Shown piece after piece: positions 17,232-26,346 of a DNA stretch of 64,000 nucleotides. The stretch spans positions 18,512 to 82,511 of the forward strand of contig CALQSB010000009.1 of assembly GCA_943333125.1 (NCBI GenBank). Direction: 5' to 3'. How positions within the stretch are numbered: the first letter of the stretch is position 1; each line of letters starts with the position of its first letter. The notes under the pieces were generated by a model. That model had not been told where the DNA came from. It made no database searches and saw only the letters and a list, made by a program, of their open reading frames with translations. A program made the position numbers and the translations under genes. This DNA is from Chitinophaga pinensis (GTDB taxonomy: Bacteria; Bacteroidota; Bacteroidia; Chitinophagales; Chitinophagaceae).

Positions 17232-19361
17232 TTATTTATTGATACCTTCCAAAGTTAAGAGGAAAGTGTAGTTTAAGGCAACATCTTTCAAATAATCAAA
17301 TCTCCCGCTGGCGCCACCATGTCCGAAATTCATATTCGTATGCAGCAACAATAAATGATTATCTTTTTTCATAGCCCTTAATTTTGCCACCCATTTCTGC
17401 GGCTCAAAGTATTGCACCTGACTATCATACAATCCTGTTGAGACAAGCATATTGGGATAATTAATGGCTTTTACATTTTCATAAGGATTATAGCTGTTCA
17501 TGTAGTCATAATATTCTTTTTTATTCGGATTGCCCCATTCATCAAATTCATTGGTTGTTAAGGGGATATTTTCATCCATCATGGTATTGATCACATCTAC
17601 AAAAGGAACTTCTGCAATGATGCCGTTCCAGAGATCAGGCGCCATGGTGGTTACAGCCCCCATTAGTAATCCACCTGCACTTCTGCCCATAGCATAAAGA
17701 TGTGTTGAACTTGTATATTTTTCATTAATTAAATACTCGGCACAATCAATGAAATCATAAAAACTATTTTTCTTTTTCAGCAACTTACCGTCTTCATACC
17801 ATTTCCTTCCCATTTCCTGCCCGCCTCTGATATGCGCGATGGCGAAACAAAAACCACGATTCAGCAAACTCAATCTTGAGCTCGAAAATGAAGCTTCGGT
17901 AGAATAACCATAACTGCCATAACCATAAAGCAGTAGTGGCGCATTGCCATTTTTATTGAAACCGTTTTTGTAAATAATTGACACCGGAACCTGAACACCA
18001 TCTCTTACTGTTACTAAAATTCTTTCGGTAGTATATTCAGCAGGGTTGTAACCACCTTGTATTTCCTGCTTTTTTAAAATGCTTCTTTTGTGACTGGCTA
18101 GGTTATATTCAAAAACTGTATTGGGTGTTTTTAATGAGCTGTAATTAAATCGGAAAAAATTGTTGTTGTAATCAGGACTATTAATCATTGATAAAGAGCA
18201 ATCATCTTCATCCGTTTCGACTTTATGTTCAGATTTATCTATGAGATTTTTGATCACCAGTTGTTCGTATCCTTTTTCTCTTTCCTGTAAAACAATGTAG
18301 TTGTTGAATTCTTCCACATTTTCTATCAGTACATTTTCATTATGTTGAATGAAATCATTCCAGTTGACAGCCAGTGTTTTGTTCAAACCGCATTCCATCA
18401 ATTTGAAATTTGAAGCGCCGTCTTTGTTTGTCAAAATAAAAAACTTATCCGCAATACAAAAAACATTGTACAATACATTTTTCATTCGGGGTTGAAAGCA
18501 TTTGAAAGTATCATCGGATTTGTTTGCTTCAATGAGATGGTATTCTGAAGACAATGTTCCTTCTGATTTGATTAATATGTATCGGTTGTTTTTGCTTTTA
18601 AAAACTGAGATGTAATTGCTGTTGTCTTTTTCATCATATACAACAACATCTTTTTGCTGAGCTTCACCTAAATGATGTCTTTTTATTTTTTCACTCAGTA
18701 AGGTCAGTTGATTATTGGCTGTATAGAAAATAGTTTTATTGTCATTCGCCCAGCAAGGATCGCCTCCGGTGCCATCTATTTTATCATTCAGGATTTTACC
18801 TGTTGTTAAGTCTTTTATGTAAATGCTGTATTGTAACCTGCTGATTTCATCAACTGCAAAAGCAAGCAAACGATTGTCTTCGCTAACATCCATACCAGTT
18901 ACATTATAGTATGGATGTCCGATGGCCATTTGGTCTACATCCAATAAAATTTCTTCTTTCGCTTTAAGACTTTCTTTTTTTCTGCAGTATTTAAAATATT
19001 GATTTCCGGGTTCGGTACGATGATAGTAGTAATAACCATTTTTATATACAGGTACATCTTCATCTTTTTCTTTGATTCTGGATTTCATTTCATTAAACAA
19101 TTGATTCTGAAAAGTAGCAGTGTTGCTCATTACTTTTTCCAGATAATTATTTTCAGCTTTTAGATTTTCTACAACTAGATTGCTATCAGGCCCTTTACCA
19201 AAATAATCATACATCCAGAAATAAGGATCGGCAATGCTGTCGTTATGAATTACACGCCAGTGGGATTTTTTTTCTGCAACAGGAGGTGTGACTCTATTAA
19301 ATTGTGCAAAAGAAAAAATGGGAAGAATGGCAACAGTTAAAATGAAATATAATTTTCTCAT
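17232..19361 (-). CDS. ptrB: Oligopeptidase B-like S9 serine peptidase, exported
   Basis: 709 residues, the usual size for oligopeptidase B. A signal peptide (RKLYFILTVAILPIFSFA, residues 2-19) marks it as exported. The N-terminal beta-propeller spans about 60-420, with RTEPGNQYFKYCR and SEYHLIEANK. The alpha/beta-hydrolase domain follows: YGSYGYSTEASFS, IAHIRGGQEMGRKWYEDGK, the nucleophile GRSAGGLLMGAV, the acid region TGLYDSQVQYFEPQKWVAKL and HTNMNFGHGGASGRFDY with the catalytic His. GRSAGG and MAPDLWNGIIAEVPFVDV are hallmarks of oligopeptidase B, which cuts after basic residues in short peptides. The MFS gene follows immediately and could handle products, but this is speculative. Confidence 0.9.
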   Translation of the reverse strand: MRKLYFILTVAILPIFSFAQFNRVTPPVAEKKSHWRVIHNDSIADPYFWMYDYFGKGPDSNLVVENLKAENNYLEKVMSNTATFQNQLFNEMKSRIKEKDEDVPVYKNGYYYYHRTEPGNQYFKYCRKKESLKAKEEILLDVDQMAIGHPYYNVTGMDVSEDNRLLAFAVDEISRLQYSIYIKDLTTGKILNDKIDGTGGDPCWANDNKTIFYTANNQLTLLSEKIKRHHLGEAQQKDVVVYDEKDNSNYISVFKSKNNRYILIKSEGTLSSEYHLIEANKSDDTFKCFQPRMKNVLYNVFCIADKFFILTNKDGASNFKLMECGLNKTLAVNWNDFIQHNENVLIENVEEFNNYIVLQEREKGYEQLVIKNLIDKSEHKVETDEDDCSLSMINSPDYNNNFFRFNYSSLKTPNTVFEYNLASHKRSILKKQEIQGGYNPAEYTTERILVTVRDGVQVPVSIIYKNGFNKNGNAPLLLYGYGSYGYSTEASFSSSRLSLLNRGFCFAIAHIRGGQEMGRKWYEDGKLLKKKNSFYDFIDCAEYLINEKYTSSTHLYAMGRSAGGLLMGAVTTMAPDLWNGIIAEVPFVDVINTMMDENIPLTTNEFDEWGNPNKKEYYDYMNSYNPYENVKAINYPNMLVSTGLYDSQVQYFEPQKWVAKLRAMKKDNHLLLLHTNMNFGHGGASGRFDYLKDVALNYTFLLTLEGINK

Positions 19362-19556
19362 AAAAAGAATTTATTAAAATTACTGTTTTAAAAATACAAC
19401 AACTCTTCTTCTTTTGAAAAATCAAAGATTATGAAAACAAAAAAAGCAAGTCAATAGGATTTGGTCGTAAGGCGGATGTAATAGATGAAAATTATTTGAT
19501 GAGAAAGAATTTATCTTTAGTTTGTTACTTCATTTTAATAATAATAAAAAACTAAA

Positions 19557-20594
19557 TCACTTTTTATTCCCAGTTCGATTCAGGAATTTAACGGAATGGT
19601 CTAATGCAACATTACCAGCTTCGTTGTCGAGGTTAAACTGATATTCGTGAGGAAGACCAGGAGTATAATCTACAGGGAAAAACAGGGTATCTACTTCAAC
19701 TCCTTCACGCTGAAGTTTACTCACAAAATTATGCGACTGAGAAGAAAGCGGATCTTTATTTCCAACCGAAATAAATGTTGCAGGAAAACTTCCGGTGACG
19801 TAATTAATAACAGAAGCAGAAGCGAATTTAGGATCGGTCATAAAGTTTTTTGTACCACTGTAGTCCCAGAGTATGGTTTTAAGAAATTTTCCGAATTCGC
19901 CTTCGAGACTTATATTTTGTGCGTCATAAGGCCCGCAATAAAGAATAACGCCAGCAAGATTAGAACGTAAAATCGAAGGCTGTATGTCCAATAGCTGAGC
20001 ATAAGATTCTGTACTGATGATATTCGCTTCCTGCGCAGCAATATGCGAACCACCCGAATCTCCGGCCAGAAAAAAAGCGGAAGTATCAATATGCAATCTC
20101 TCTGCATTTGTCAGTAAATATTTCAAAGCGGCATTCAACTGACGTACAGGTGTAGGATATTTCTTTTTAGGCGCAATGGAATAGTCAATAGAGATTACAA
20201 CAAATCCTTTATCAGCTAAAATTTTACAGTAGTTTGAAAGCTGGCCTTTATTTCCAGAAATCCATGCACCACCATGAGTCCATACAATGGTTTTAAGTTT
20301 GGTTTCTGTATTTGAAATCGATGATGGATAATATACATCAAGATATGCATCAGAGTCATTAACGTCGTAATGTTCATTTAATAAAGAAGTTAAACCAGCT
20401 GGCACATGTTTAACGAGGGCTTCATTTACTTTTGCTGCATTTTTTTTAAAACCCTTACGAATAAGCATTGTAGCAGCCCATGGACTGATATTTAAAGAGA
20501 TACAACTAGCAATTCCAATGATTACAATGCCAATCAAAGAAATAAAAATAGTTCGCTTGTATTTCGGATTACGATGAAATTTAATAGCCGGCAT
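19557..20594 (-). CDS. Alpha/beta hydrolase (esterase, HGGAW type) with N-terminal membrane segment
   Basis: 345 residues. A basic start and one hydrophobic segment (about 14-34) suggest an inner-membrane anchor with the enzyme outside. The oxyanion-hole motif is THGGAWISG (about residues 109-117), the nucleophile elbow is FLAGDSGGSHIA, and the acid/His end is SVGNKDPLSSQSHNF then GLPHEYQFNLD. This pattern belongs to the hormone-sensitive-lipase/carboxylesterase group. The substrate is unknown. The gene stands alone, with a good promoter at 20656-20686. Confidence 0.85.
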   Translation of the reverse strand: MPAIKFHRNPKYKRTIFISLIGIVIIGIASCISLNISPWAATMLIRKGFKKNAAKVNEALVKHVPAGLTSLLNEHYDVNDSDAYLDVYYPSSISNTETKLKTIVWTHGGAWISGNKGQLSNYCKILADKGFVVISIDYSIAPKKKYPTPVRQLNAALKYLLTNAERLHIDTSAFFLAGDSGGSHIAAQEANIISTESYAQLLDIQPSILRSNLAGVILYCGPYDAQNISLEGEFGKFLKTILWDYSGTKNFMTDPKFASASVINYVTGSFPATFISVGNKDPLSSQSHNFVSKLQREGVEVDTLFFPVDYTPGLPHEYQFNLDNEAGNVALDHSVKFLNRTGNKK

Positions 20595-20655
20595 TTTGAT
20601 TTTGATTTATAGATTTCAAATCTCTATTTGATCTTACTAAAAATGTAAAGATTTA

Positions 20656-20686
20656 CAAATTTACAATAAATATATAGTAATTCAAA
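20656..20686 (-). promoter_or_regulatory. Predicted Bacteroidota promoter for the esterase gene
   Basis: On the minus strand the -33 box TTTG (20683-20686) and the -7 box TAAATTTG (20656-20663) are separated by 19 bp, matching the consensus TTTG-N19-TAnnTTTG. Transcription would start near 20650 and give a leader of about 55 nt before the ATG at 20594. This is the most complete promoter match in the window. Confidence 0.65.
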
Positions 20687-20722
20687 TCTACAGGAAAGGC
20701 AAATTATTTAAACTTAAATGAA

Positions 20723-22582
20723 TTAATTATTTCTCGATAAAATATTTTGCTGATCAAGCGCATCAACAAAATACATATCAATTTCTCCTTTGTTCTTAGC
20801 CATTATTTTACCGCGATGAAAACAATTGAATTCGTTTTTTACTAATTCGTAAGTATTGCCACTGATATTTATTTTTCCGGACTCACCACTGCTTTCCATT
20901 CTTGATGCAATGTTTACGGTGTCTCCCCATATATCATAAGCGAATTTTTTAAATCCTACAACTCCTGCCACCACCGGTCCAGTGTGAATGCCAATTCTCA
21001 ATTCGAAAGTTGGTTTCCTAGAAAGTTTCTTCTGTTGTAAATGCATTTTCATGTATTGCTGAATTTCTAAAGCTGCATTAATTATTCCTATGGCATGAGT
21101 TTTATTTGGAACAGGTAAGCCGCTTGCGCACATATAAGAATCGCCTATTGTTTTTATTTTTTCAATAGAATGTCTGCCAATAATTTCATCAAAAGCCTTA
21201 AAACACCGGTCTATTTCTGCAACCAGCTCAGTAGGCAAAAGTTTTTCTGAAATTTGAGTAAACCCTACAAAATCGGTAAACATTACAGTTACCGATTCAA
21301 AGTGCTTTGCCTGAGTTTTTCCATACAACTTGAGTTCTTCGGCTATTTCATGAGGCAAAATATTTAGCAATAAGTAATCAGATTTTTCTTTTTCAATTTC
21401 TAAAAGTTCTTTTTGTTTTTTAATGATTACATTTTCATTTCTTATCTGTTCGGATTCAAAAAAATGTTTTATGTTTTTAATTCTTCTCGAATTGTCTTCT
21501 ACTGTTAACTTAGAGAAAAGATCGTGATATGTTTTAAAGTGATCAATAACTTTATTCAATCGTTTTTTACTCTCATATATTTCCGATAAAAGCAAATGAA
21601 TTCTAGATGTTTTTAAATAGACATTTATTTTAGCAGCAAGAGTTAGTCCTTTATTTAAAACTTCAACAGCTTTATCCAGATTGGATAGTTTGATATAAAT
21701 TTCACCCAATTTTATACAACTGGTAATGGCGCCTCCAATCAGCTCATTTTCTTGCCTTAAAATCAAAGCCCGGCAATGATAGTCTTCAGCAATATCATAT
21801 TGATCTGAAGCAGCGTAAAAAATTCCTAGTTCGCTGAACGAATTGCAAGTTGATTTTACATGATTATTTTTTTCTGAAATTTCTAATGCTTTAATAAAAT
21901 GACCTTTAGCTTGAGTGAAATCTCCCTGTTTCAAAAGTATTTTACCTAACCCGTGCAAGGCATAAACTTCCCAGTAAAAACTGTTGTTTTTTAAGGTATG
22001 AATATAATTGACACTGAAGAATGCATAAACTTCACAATTGAAACTGTGATAATTTCTCGAAATTTTCAGCATCTCACCAAAAAGTATATAAGCAGATTCT
22101 AAATCATTTAATTCGTAGTAGCAAGCACCCATATCATTTTTACACGCCAATAGTCGAAATTGAAGATATTCTGTTGTTTTTAATTCTTCCTGAGAAATTA
22201 AAAGAACTTTTAAAGCCAGGTCGAAATTTCCAATACTTCTGTAAATAGTTCCTTGCATACCCATGCTTATTGCTGCACCTTCTAAATCTTCAATTTCTAA
22301 AAAAATAATATAAGATTCAGTTCCTTTTTTTAAAGCTAATTCATAATTTTCCTGATGCAATAAATGAAATGCGTAAATCAGTTTCGAATAGCCGAGTAAA
22401 TGTTTTTTTTCAAAAGCGTTCTTTTCTGCAAAAGCTTCTAATTTATTAACTAGCTGAAATTGATCACTTTTCTTTAAATAGTTAAGTGTTTCTATAATTG
22501 AAACACAATACTGCTTAACCATTAATGGCGAACTGCTTTCTAATTCCTGAAAATGATTACTTATTTCATTTAGTATAGTCAT
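20723..22582 (-). CDS. TPR-repeat class III adenylate cyclase
   Basis: 619 residues without signal peptide or membrane segment, so a soluble cytoplasmic protein. Residues about 50-370 are tetratricopeptide-like helical repeats (for example YALHGLGKILLKQGDFTQAK and NSFSELGIFYAASDQYDIAE). A coiled coil (NVIIKKQKELLEIEKEKSD) leads into the class III cyclase domain (about 425-605). Catalytic marks are MFTDFVGFTQIS (metal Asp), EKIKTIGDSYM (adenine-recognising Lys and second metal Asp) and YDIWGDTVNIASRMESSGES (Asp for adenine, then Asn and Arg for the transition state). Lys and Asp at these places point to ATP rather than GTP, so cyclic AMP is the probable product. The TPRs may sense a partner protein. 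Confidence 0.85.
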   Translation of the reverse strand: MTILNEISNHFQELESSSPLMVKQYCVSIIETLNYLKKSDQFQLVNKLEAFAEKNAFEKKHLLGYSKLIYAFHLLHQENYELALKKGTESYIIFLEIEDLEGAAISMGMQGTIYRSIGNFDLALKVLLISQEELKTTEYLQFRLLACKNDMGACYYELNDLESAYILFGEMLKISRNYHSFNCEVYAFFSVNYIHTLKNNSFYWEVYALHGLGKILLKQGDFTQAKGHFIKALEISEKNNHVKSTCNSFSELGIFYAASDQYDIAEDYHCRALILRQENELIGGAITSCIKLGEIYIKLSNLDKAVEVLNKGLTLAAKINVYLKTSRIHLLLSEIYESKKRLNKVIDHFKTYHDLFSKLTVEDNSRRIKNIKHFFESEQIRNENVIIKKQKELLEIEKEKSDYLLLNILPHEIAEELKLYGKTQAKHFESVTVMFTDFVGFTQISEKLLPTELVAEIDRCFKAFDEIIGRHSIEKIKTIGDSYMCASGLPVPNKTHAIGIINAALEIQQYMKMHLQQKKLSRKPTFELRIGIHTGPVVAGVVGFKKFAYDIWGDTVNIASRMESSGESGKINISGNTYELVKNEFNCFHRGKIMAKNKGEIDMYFVDALDQQNILSRNN

Positions 22583-22854
22583 TTGTATTTTCCAGGTCAG
22601 AATATTTGGTATGAAAAAATTAATTTAACAAATGAATATACGTTTATTTATCGCGGATCTTGAACTTTAAATCTTTTATAAAAAAAATGCGACAAAAGAC
22701 AAACATTAGATTGGCATTTTGATCTCCACATGATTTACTATGTTTTCGATCAAAATATGAGACCAACTGCTTGTCGTTATTTCCTTTTTACGAACACTAT
22801 GATTCCAGCTGAAAAACGCCGCCTCAAGTAGAAATATTTAATAAGTAGATTTTT

Positions 22855-23394
22855 TTATCTTGTATTAAGTTTGGCTTCAATGTTTTTGAGCATCTCTAAT
22901 TGTCTTGCCTGACTTTCAAATAGAATTTTTATTTGTTCTTCAATTAGTAAGTCTATTTTCTGATGTAAGCTTCTGACTTGCATTTCGGCTTTCAGATTAA
23001 TAAGGTAATCATTTTCGCTTCTCATTCTGTCTTTTTCTTCTTTACGATTCTGACTCATCATAATAATTGGCGCCTGCAATGCAGCAATACCAGATAACAC
23101 CAGATTCATCAGTATAAAAGGGTAGGGGTCGAACTCTAATTTTTTGGGTGTTAATGTATTGAATAATACCCATACAAGAAGTAAAAGAGAAAACATGATG
23201 ATGAAATACCAACTACCACCAAAGCTTGCCACTTTATCTGAAATAGTCTGCCCCTTACTTAAAATTTCTTTAGGCTGATGTAATAAATTATCAACAATCA
23301 GCTTTTCTTCATCAATTGCCTGTTGAACAATTTTTTGCAATTTTTTCAATTGATCATCACCAGATTTAAGCAGATCTTCAGTTTCAGTATTCAT
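22855..23394 (-). CDS. DUF1003 membrane protein
   Basis: 179 residues. Two central hydrophobic segments (about 58-80 and 92-113) are connected by TLTPKKLEFDPYPFILMNL, and the second is followed by QAPIIMMSQNRKEEKDRMRSE, the DUF1003 signature. The C-terminal third is a predicted coiled coil (LHQKIDLLIEEQIKILFESQ). The family is widespread and of unknown function; a cytoplasmic coiled coil on a small membrane anchor is what can be seen. It lies 10 bp downstream of a small membrane protein gene. Confidence 0.85.
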   Translation of the reverse strand: MNTETEDLLKSGDDQLKKLQKIVQQAIDEEKLIVDNLLHQPKEILSKGQTISDKVASFGGSWYFIIMFSLLLLVWVLFNTLTPKKLEFDPYPFILMNLVLSGIAALQAPIIMMSQNRKEEKDRMRSENDYLINLKAEMQVRSLHQKIDLLIEEQIKILFESQARQLEMLKNIEAKLNTR

Positions 23395-23404
23395 AGCGGG
23401 AAAT

Positions 23405-23704
23405 TTAATTTATTAAATTGAAGGTTATTAGTATTAAAACGATAAGTATGCCGAATAATGCAGAAACAAAAAACCAATCGGCAATCTTCTCAAGATATTT
23501 TTCTCTTTTAGGATTGGTGGTTTTTAATGAAAAGAAAGAAAGCAAACAACAGCAGATTAACAGCAACGCAATTATTGAAGTAAATTCATCTATAATGCTC
23601 GTTTCACTAAAATTAGAAATATGCAATGATGTAATTACAAAAAGACAAAATCCCAAAAGATTGGTTGCCGTTCCTAAAATATGCTGAGATGTGTTATTTG
23701 ACAT
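23405..23704 (-). CDS. Small membrane protein of unknown function
   Basis: 99 residues with three hydrophobic segments (about 12-30, 41-58 and 76-97) and a basic loop KTTNPKREKYLEKIADW. The N-terminal HILGTATNLLGFCLFVITS is a pattern seen in small uncharacterised inner-membrane proteins. It begins at an ATG at 23704 and is 10 bp upstream of the DUF1003 gene, so the two probably form a pair. Confidence 0.65.
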   Translation of the reverse strand: MSNNTSQHILGTATNLLGFCLFVITSLHISNFSETSIIDEFTSIIALLLICCCLLSFFSLKTTNPKREKYLEKIADWFFVSALFGILIVLILITFNLIN

Positions 23705-23905
23705 TTGTCAAATGTAAAAATTCAATATGAATTCCGAATATTTATTTGTTACTTAATTTCTATATCACCAAATCAAATAATTGTAATCATTGTTTATTTA
23801 AAATATGGGACAGAAAGAAATAATCTCAATATTTTCAGAAACTGAAGCGTTATTCAATTATGAATTTTGGTATGATAATTTTGGCAGATAGTGGATTAAA
23901 ATGGA

Positions 23906-24325
23906 TTAATTGGATTTAGTCCAGGTTTCGGTATGATTGAAAAGGCCCCAGTAGCCACGTACTTTAAGATTATTGTTGTCGTCAAGCCATAATTTGCAAC
24001 TAAATGATTTGCCAGATTTAGGATCGTAAGCGGTTCCTCCTTTCCATTCATTATTTTGAAAAGCTAAATCTTTAAGTACCGTTAACCCCATTATTGGTTG
24101 CCCTTGTTTGGTTTTATCATTGTTTTCTGTGTCTTTTAATGGAATGCCATTTGCATCAGCTGGATTTTTTAACCAGTTAATGTTTCCAAAATATTTTCCA
24201 TCACGTTCAAAGATTTCGGTCACCGCTTGTTTGTCTTGAGAAAGCCATTTGCCAACAATTTGATTTTGTGCATAGGAAGGCGTTACAAAAAAAGCAAACA
24301 AAAAAACCGTTAAGATGATACGCAT
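23906..24325 (-). CDS. DUF2147 secreted protein
   Basis: 139 residues from the ATG at 24325, which begins the signal peptide (RIILTVFLFAFFVTPSYAQ); an upstream in-frame ATG would add 12 residues that do not fit. The mature part has the DUF2147 marks IVGKWLSQDKQAVTEIFE, DGKYFGNINWL and GTAYDPKSGKSFSCKLWL, ending LKVRGYWGLFNHTETWTK. Members are periplasmic or secreted lipocalin-like proteins without a proven role. It follows the small TM-anchored gene at 24380. Confidence 0.85.
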   Translation of the reverse strand: MRIILTVFLFAFFVTPSYAQNQIVGKWLSQDKQAVTEIFERDGKYFGNINWLKNPADANGIPLKDTENNDKTKQGQPIMGLTVLKDLAFQNNEWKGGTAYDPKSGKSFSCKLWLDDNNNLKVRGYWGLFNHTETWTKSN

Positions 24326-24379
24326 AAAAATTGGAGTTAAATGAATTGATTCATTCAGCAAATATAAAACCTTAATAAT

Positions 24380-24760
24380 TTATTTTTTCAATTCAAGCAT
24401 ATCTTTTTTACTGATACTGTCGAGTTGGTAATAAAATTTATTTAAAAAATCCGCTCCATATTTTGCATCTAAATATTTTTCTACTTCTTGATTATACTTG
24501 TTTGTCCCGTTGATCAATTCTTTAGTAACCATACAGTTTAAAAAACTGAATTCAAATCCATATTTTTTTGCACGCAGCTGAGTTTCTTCAGGTCTGAATG
24601 GCTTTCCATAAACAATGATTTGGATTTTACCATTACTGATATCTTGACGGGCAGTTATAAAATTATAAGGGGTAAAAAATCCAAATGAAAAATATAGCCA
24701 CCATAATATTCCGGCAAGAACGATTACACTGGAAAGACTAAAAATAATTTTTCTTTTCAA
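24380..24760 (-). CDS. Membrane-anchored protein of unknown function (source of the nearby pseudogene)
   Basis: 126 residues. One hydrophobic segment at residues 6-28 (FSLSSVIVLAGILWWLYFSF) anchors a hydrophilic domain containing FITARQDISNGKIQIIVYG and AKKYGFEFSFLNCMV. Not recognised as a named family. The start is a TTG at 24760; no ATG is available before an upstream in-frame stop. A decayed partial copy of this gene lies at 25985-26143, which shows that the coding frame was once maintained in two copies. It is downstream of the acyltransferase by 47 bp. Confidence 0.6.
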   Translation of the reverse strand: MKRKIIFSLSSVIVLAGILWWLYFSFGFFTPYNFITARQDISNGKIQIIVYGKPFRPEETQLRAKKYGFEFSFLNCMVTKELINGTNKYNQEVEKYLDAKYGADFLNKFYYQLDSISKKDMLELKK

Positions 24761-24807
24761 TTTTATTTTTATTTTAGAAAAACTGACAGATTAGATGGTC
24801 AGTTAAA

Positions 24808-25920
24808 TTATGAAGAAAATTTTGTTGCCGAACTTTTTACTACTTCAAATCTTTTCTTAAACTTCAGAAAATGTTTTTCAAAATAAGTATAAGATAAAAA
24901 AGAAATTAAAACAGTTGTTAGAATTATAATAGTATAAACCGCCAGATATTTTAACGGATTGCTATTTGGAATTTGATTTAAAAATTTAGAAAATAAAAAA
25001 ATAACCAGCGGGTGAATTACATAGATTCCGTAAGATATTTTGCCTAGGAAATCAAAAAAACGATTCTCCAGATTGACTATTCTATTTTTTATATTTATTT
25101 GTCCAATGATCAGGCACAATGCAACGATTGAAATAATTTCCTCATCAATTATGGTGGCGATATGAAATTTATTTATTGCAGCAAAAAAAATAATAATCCA
25201 GCAAGCGGTTTGCATTAGTTTATTGTCAGTAATCTTCATAAAAAGATAATTTTTTTCCTTGTATAAAATGGCTCCGGCTCCCCCTAGCATCATACAGTGA
25301 AATCTGGTAACCTGAATAGCTTGTTCTAAAATAGTATTGGGATAGAAAATGTGAAGTGACAATTTTAAAACCACCACAACAATTATATACGAGATTGCTA
25401 TTTTTAAAATCGAATTTGTTTTTTTATTTACCCAAGGCCAGAATAAATAAAATTGTTCCTCTACACCTAAAGACCAATAATGGCTTAAAAAAGGAAGGGT
25501 ATTCCCTAAAATAAATGGAATGTTTGCTGCATAAAAAAGGTATAATAATAAGGAGTTTGATTTGAATGCTAATCCAAAAGCAAATATTGTTAAAAGGGCA
25601 ACCAAGAGATATAAGTAATATAATGGCCAGATTCTGAGCATCCTTCTTAAGTAAAACTTTTTGATATCAATAGTATGTATCTCTTTTTCTACTTGAAGAA
25701 GATATGTTATTAAGAATCCGCTTAAAACAAAAAAAATACTTACCCCATAACTCGCCAGGCTGAGTCCTAATGGATTGCCATCTTTTAATGCGCCAAAAAT
25801 AAGAGGATTTAAATTAAATTCTTTTAATGCAAGTGTAATATGAGAGATCACAACAGCAATCGCAGCAATTGCTCTTAGGCCATTTAAGCCTGGAAAGTAA
25901 ACGATTTTGCTTGAATTCAT
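24808..25920 (-). CDS. Acyltransferase 3 family membrane protein (OafA-like)
   Basis: 370 residues with about ten hydrophobic segments. Family marks are FPGLNGLRAIAAIAVVISHI at the N-terminus (with the catalytic His), GVSIFFVLSGFLITYLL, YLRRMLRIWPLYYLY and SHYWSLGVEEQFYLFWPW (catalytic-region His and Glu). Such inner-membrane proteins acylate sugars of O-antigen, exopolysaccharide or peptidoglycan. The real acceptor is unknown. A truncated copy of its last roughly 45 codons lies immediately upstream at 26144-26340. It is followed on the same strand by the TM-anchored unknown gene. Confidence 0.85.
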   Translation of the reverse strand: MNSSKIVYFPGLNGLRAIAAIAVVISHITLALKEFNLNPLIFGALKDGNPLGLSLASYGVSIFFVLSGFLITYLLQVEKEIHTIDIKKFYLRRMLRIWPLYYLYLLVALLTIFAFGLAFKSNSLLLYLFYAANIPFILGNTLPFLSHYWSLGVEEQFYLFWPWVNKKTNSILKIAISYIIVVVVLKLSLHIFYPNTILEQAIQVTRFHCMMLGGAGAILYKEKNYLFMKITDNKLMQTACWIIIFFAAINKFHIATIIDEEIISIVALCLIIGQINIKNRIVNLENRFFDFLGKISYGIYVIHPLVIFLFSKFLNQIPNSNPLKYLAVYTIIILTTVLISFLSYTYFEKHFLKFKKRFEVVKSSATKFSS

Positions 25921-25984
25921 TTAATGCAGGTTGTATGAATAGTAATTTAGTAAATAAAATATTATGCACTAGATTCAAAATCTC

Positions 25985-26340
25985 TTTTTAAAAATTTGCT
26001 CTATATTTTGCATCTAAATATTTTTCTATTGCTTGATTGTACTTTTTTGTACCGCTGATCAATTCTTTATTAACCATATGGTCTATGAAACTGAATTCAA
26101 ACCCATATTTCTTTTCACGCAACTGACTTTCTTCAGGCTTAATTTTTATTTTAAAAAAAGCGACAGACCAAATGGTCCATTAAATTAGAAAGAGAATTTT
26201 GTTGCCGAACTTTTTACTACTTCAAAACTTTTCTTAAACTTCAGAAAATGGTTTTCAATAAAAGGCTAATAAAAAAAGCTGTTGCAATCATTAATAAATA
26301 ACGCTGTAAATAATATTTTAGCGGTTTGAAATTCAATTAT
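25985..26340 (-). pseudogene. Decayed partial duplicate of the acyltransferase 3' end and its downstream gene
   Basis: This gap repeats sequence from 24440-24960 with many changes. The upstream half on the minus strand (about 26340-26144) matches the last codons of the acyltransferase: it reads ENHFLKFKKSFEVVKSSAT, against EKHFLKFKKRFEVVKSSAT in the intact gene, but an in-frame TAG lies a few codons before. The downstream half (about 26143-25985) reads KYGFEFSFIDHMVNKELISG, against KYGFEFSFLNCMVTKELING in the gene at 24380, and stops early after KYRANF. About 165 bp holding the 5' part of that gene is missing between the halves. It is a relic of a tandem duplication. Confidence 0.85.
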
Positions 26341-26346
26341 TCCAAT

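Noticed and set aside
22583..22854. Possible further family D copy (AATGCGACAAAAGACAA)
   Set aside because: It shares the box only by chance: there is no basal helix before it and no ATG at the right distance.
23805..23891. 28-codon plus-strand frame starting ATGGGACAG
   Set aside because: Too short, with no promoter and no recognisable similarity; noted only because the 200-bp gap has nothing else.
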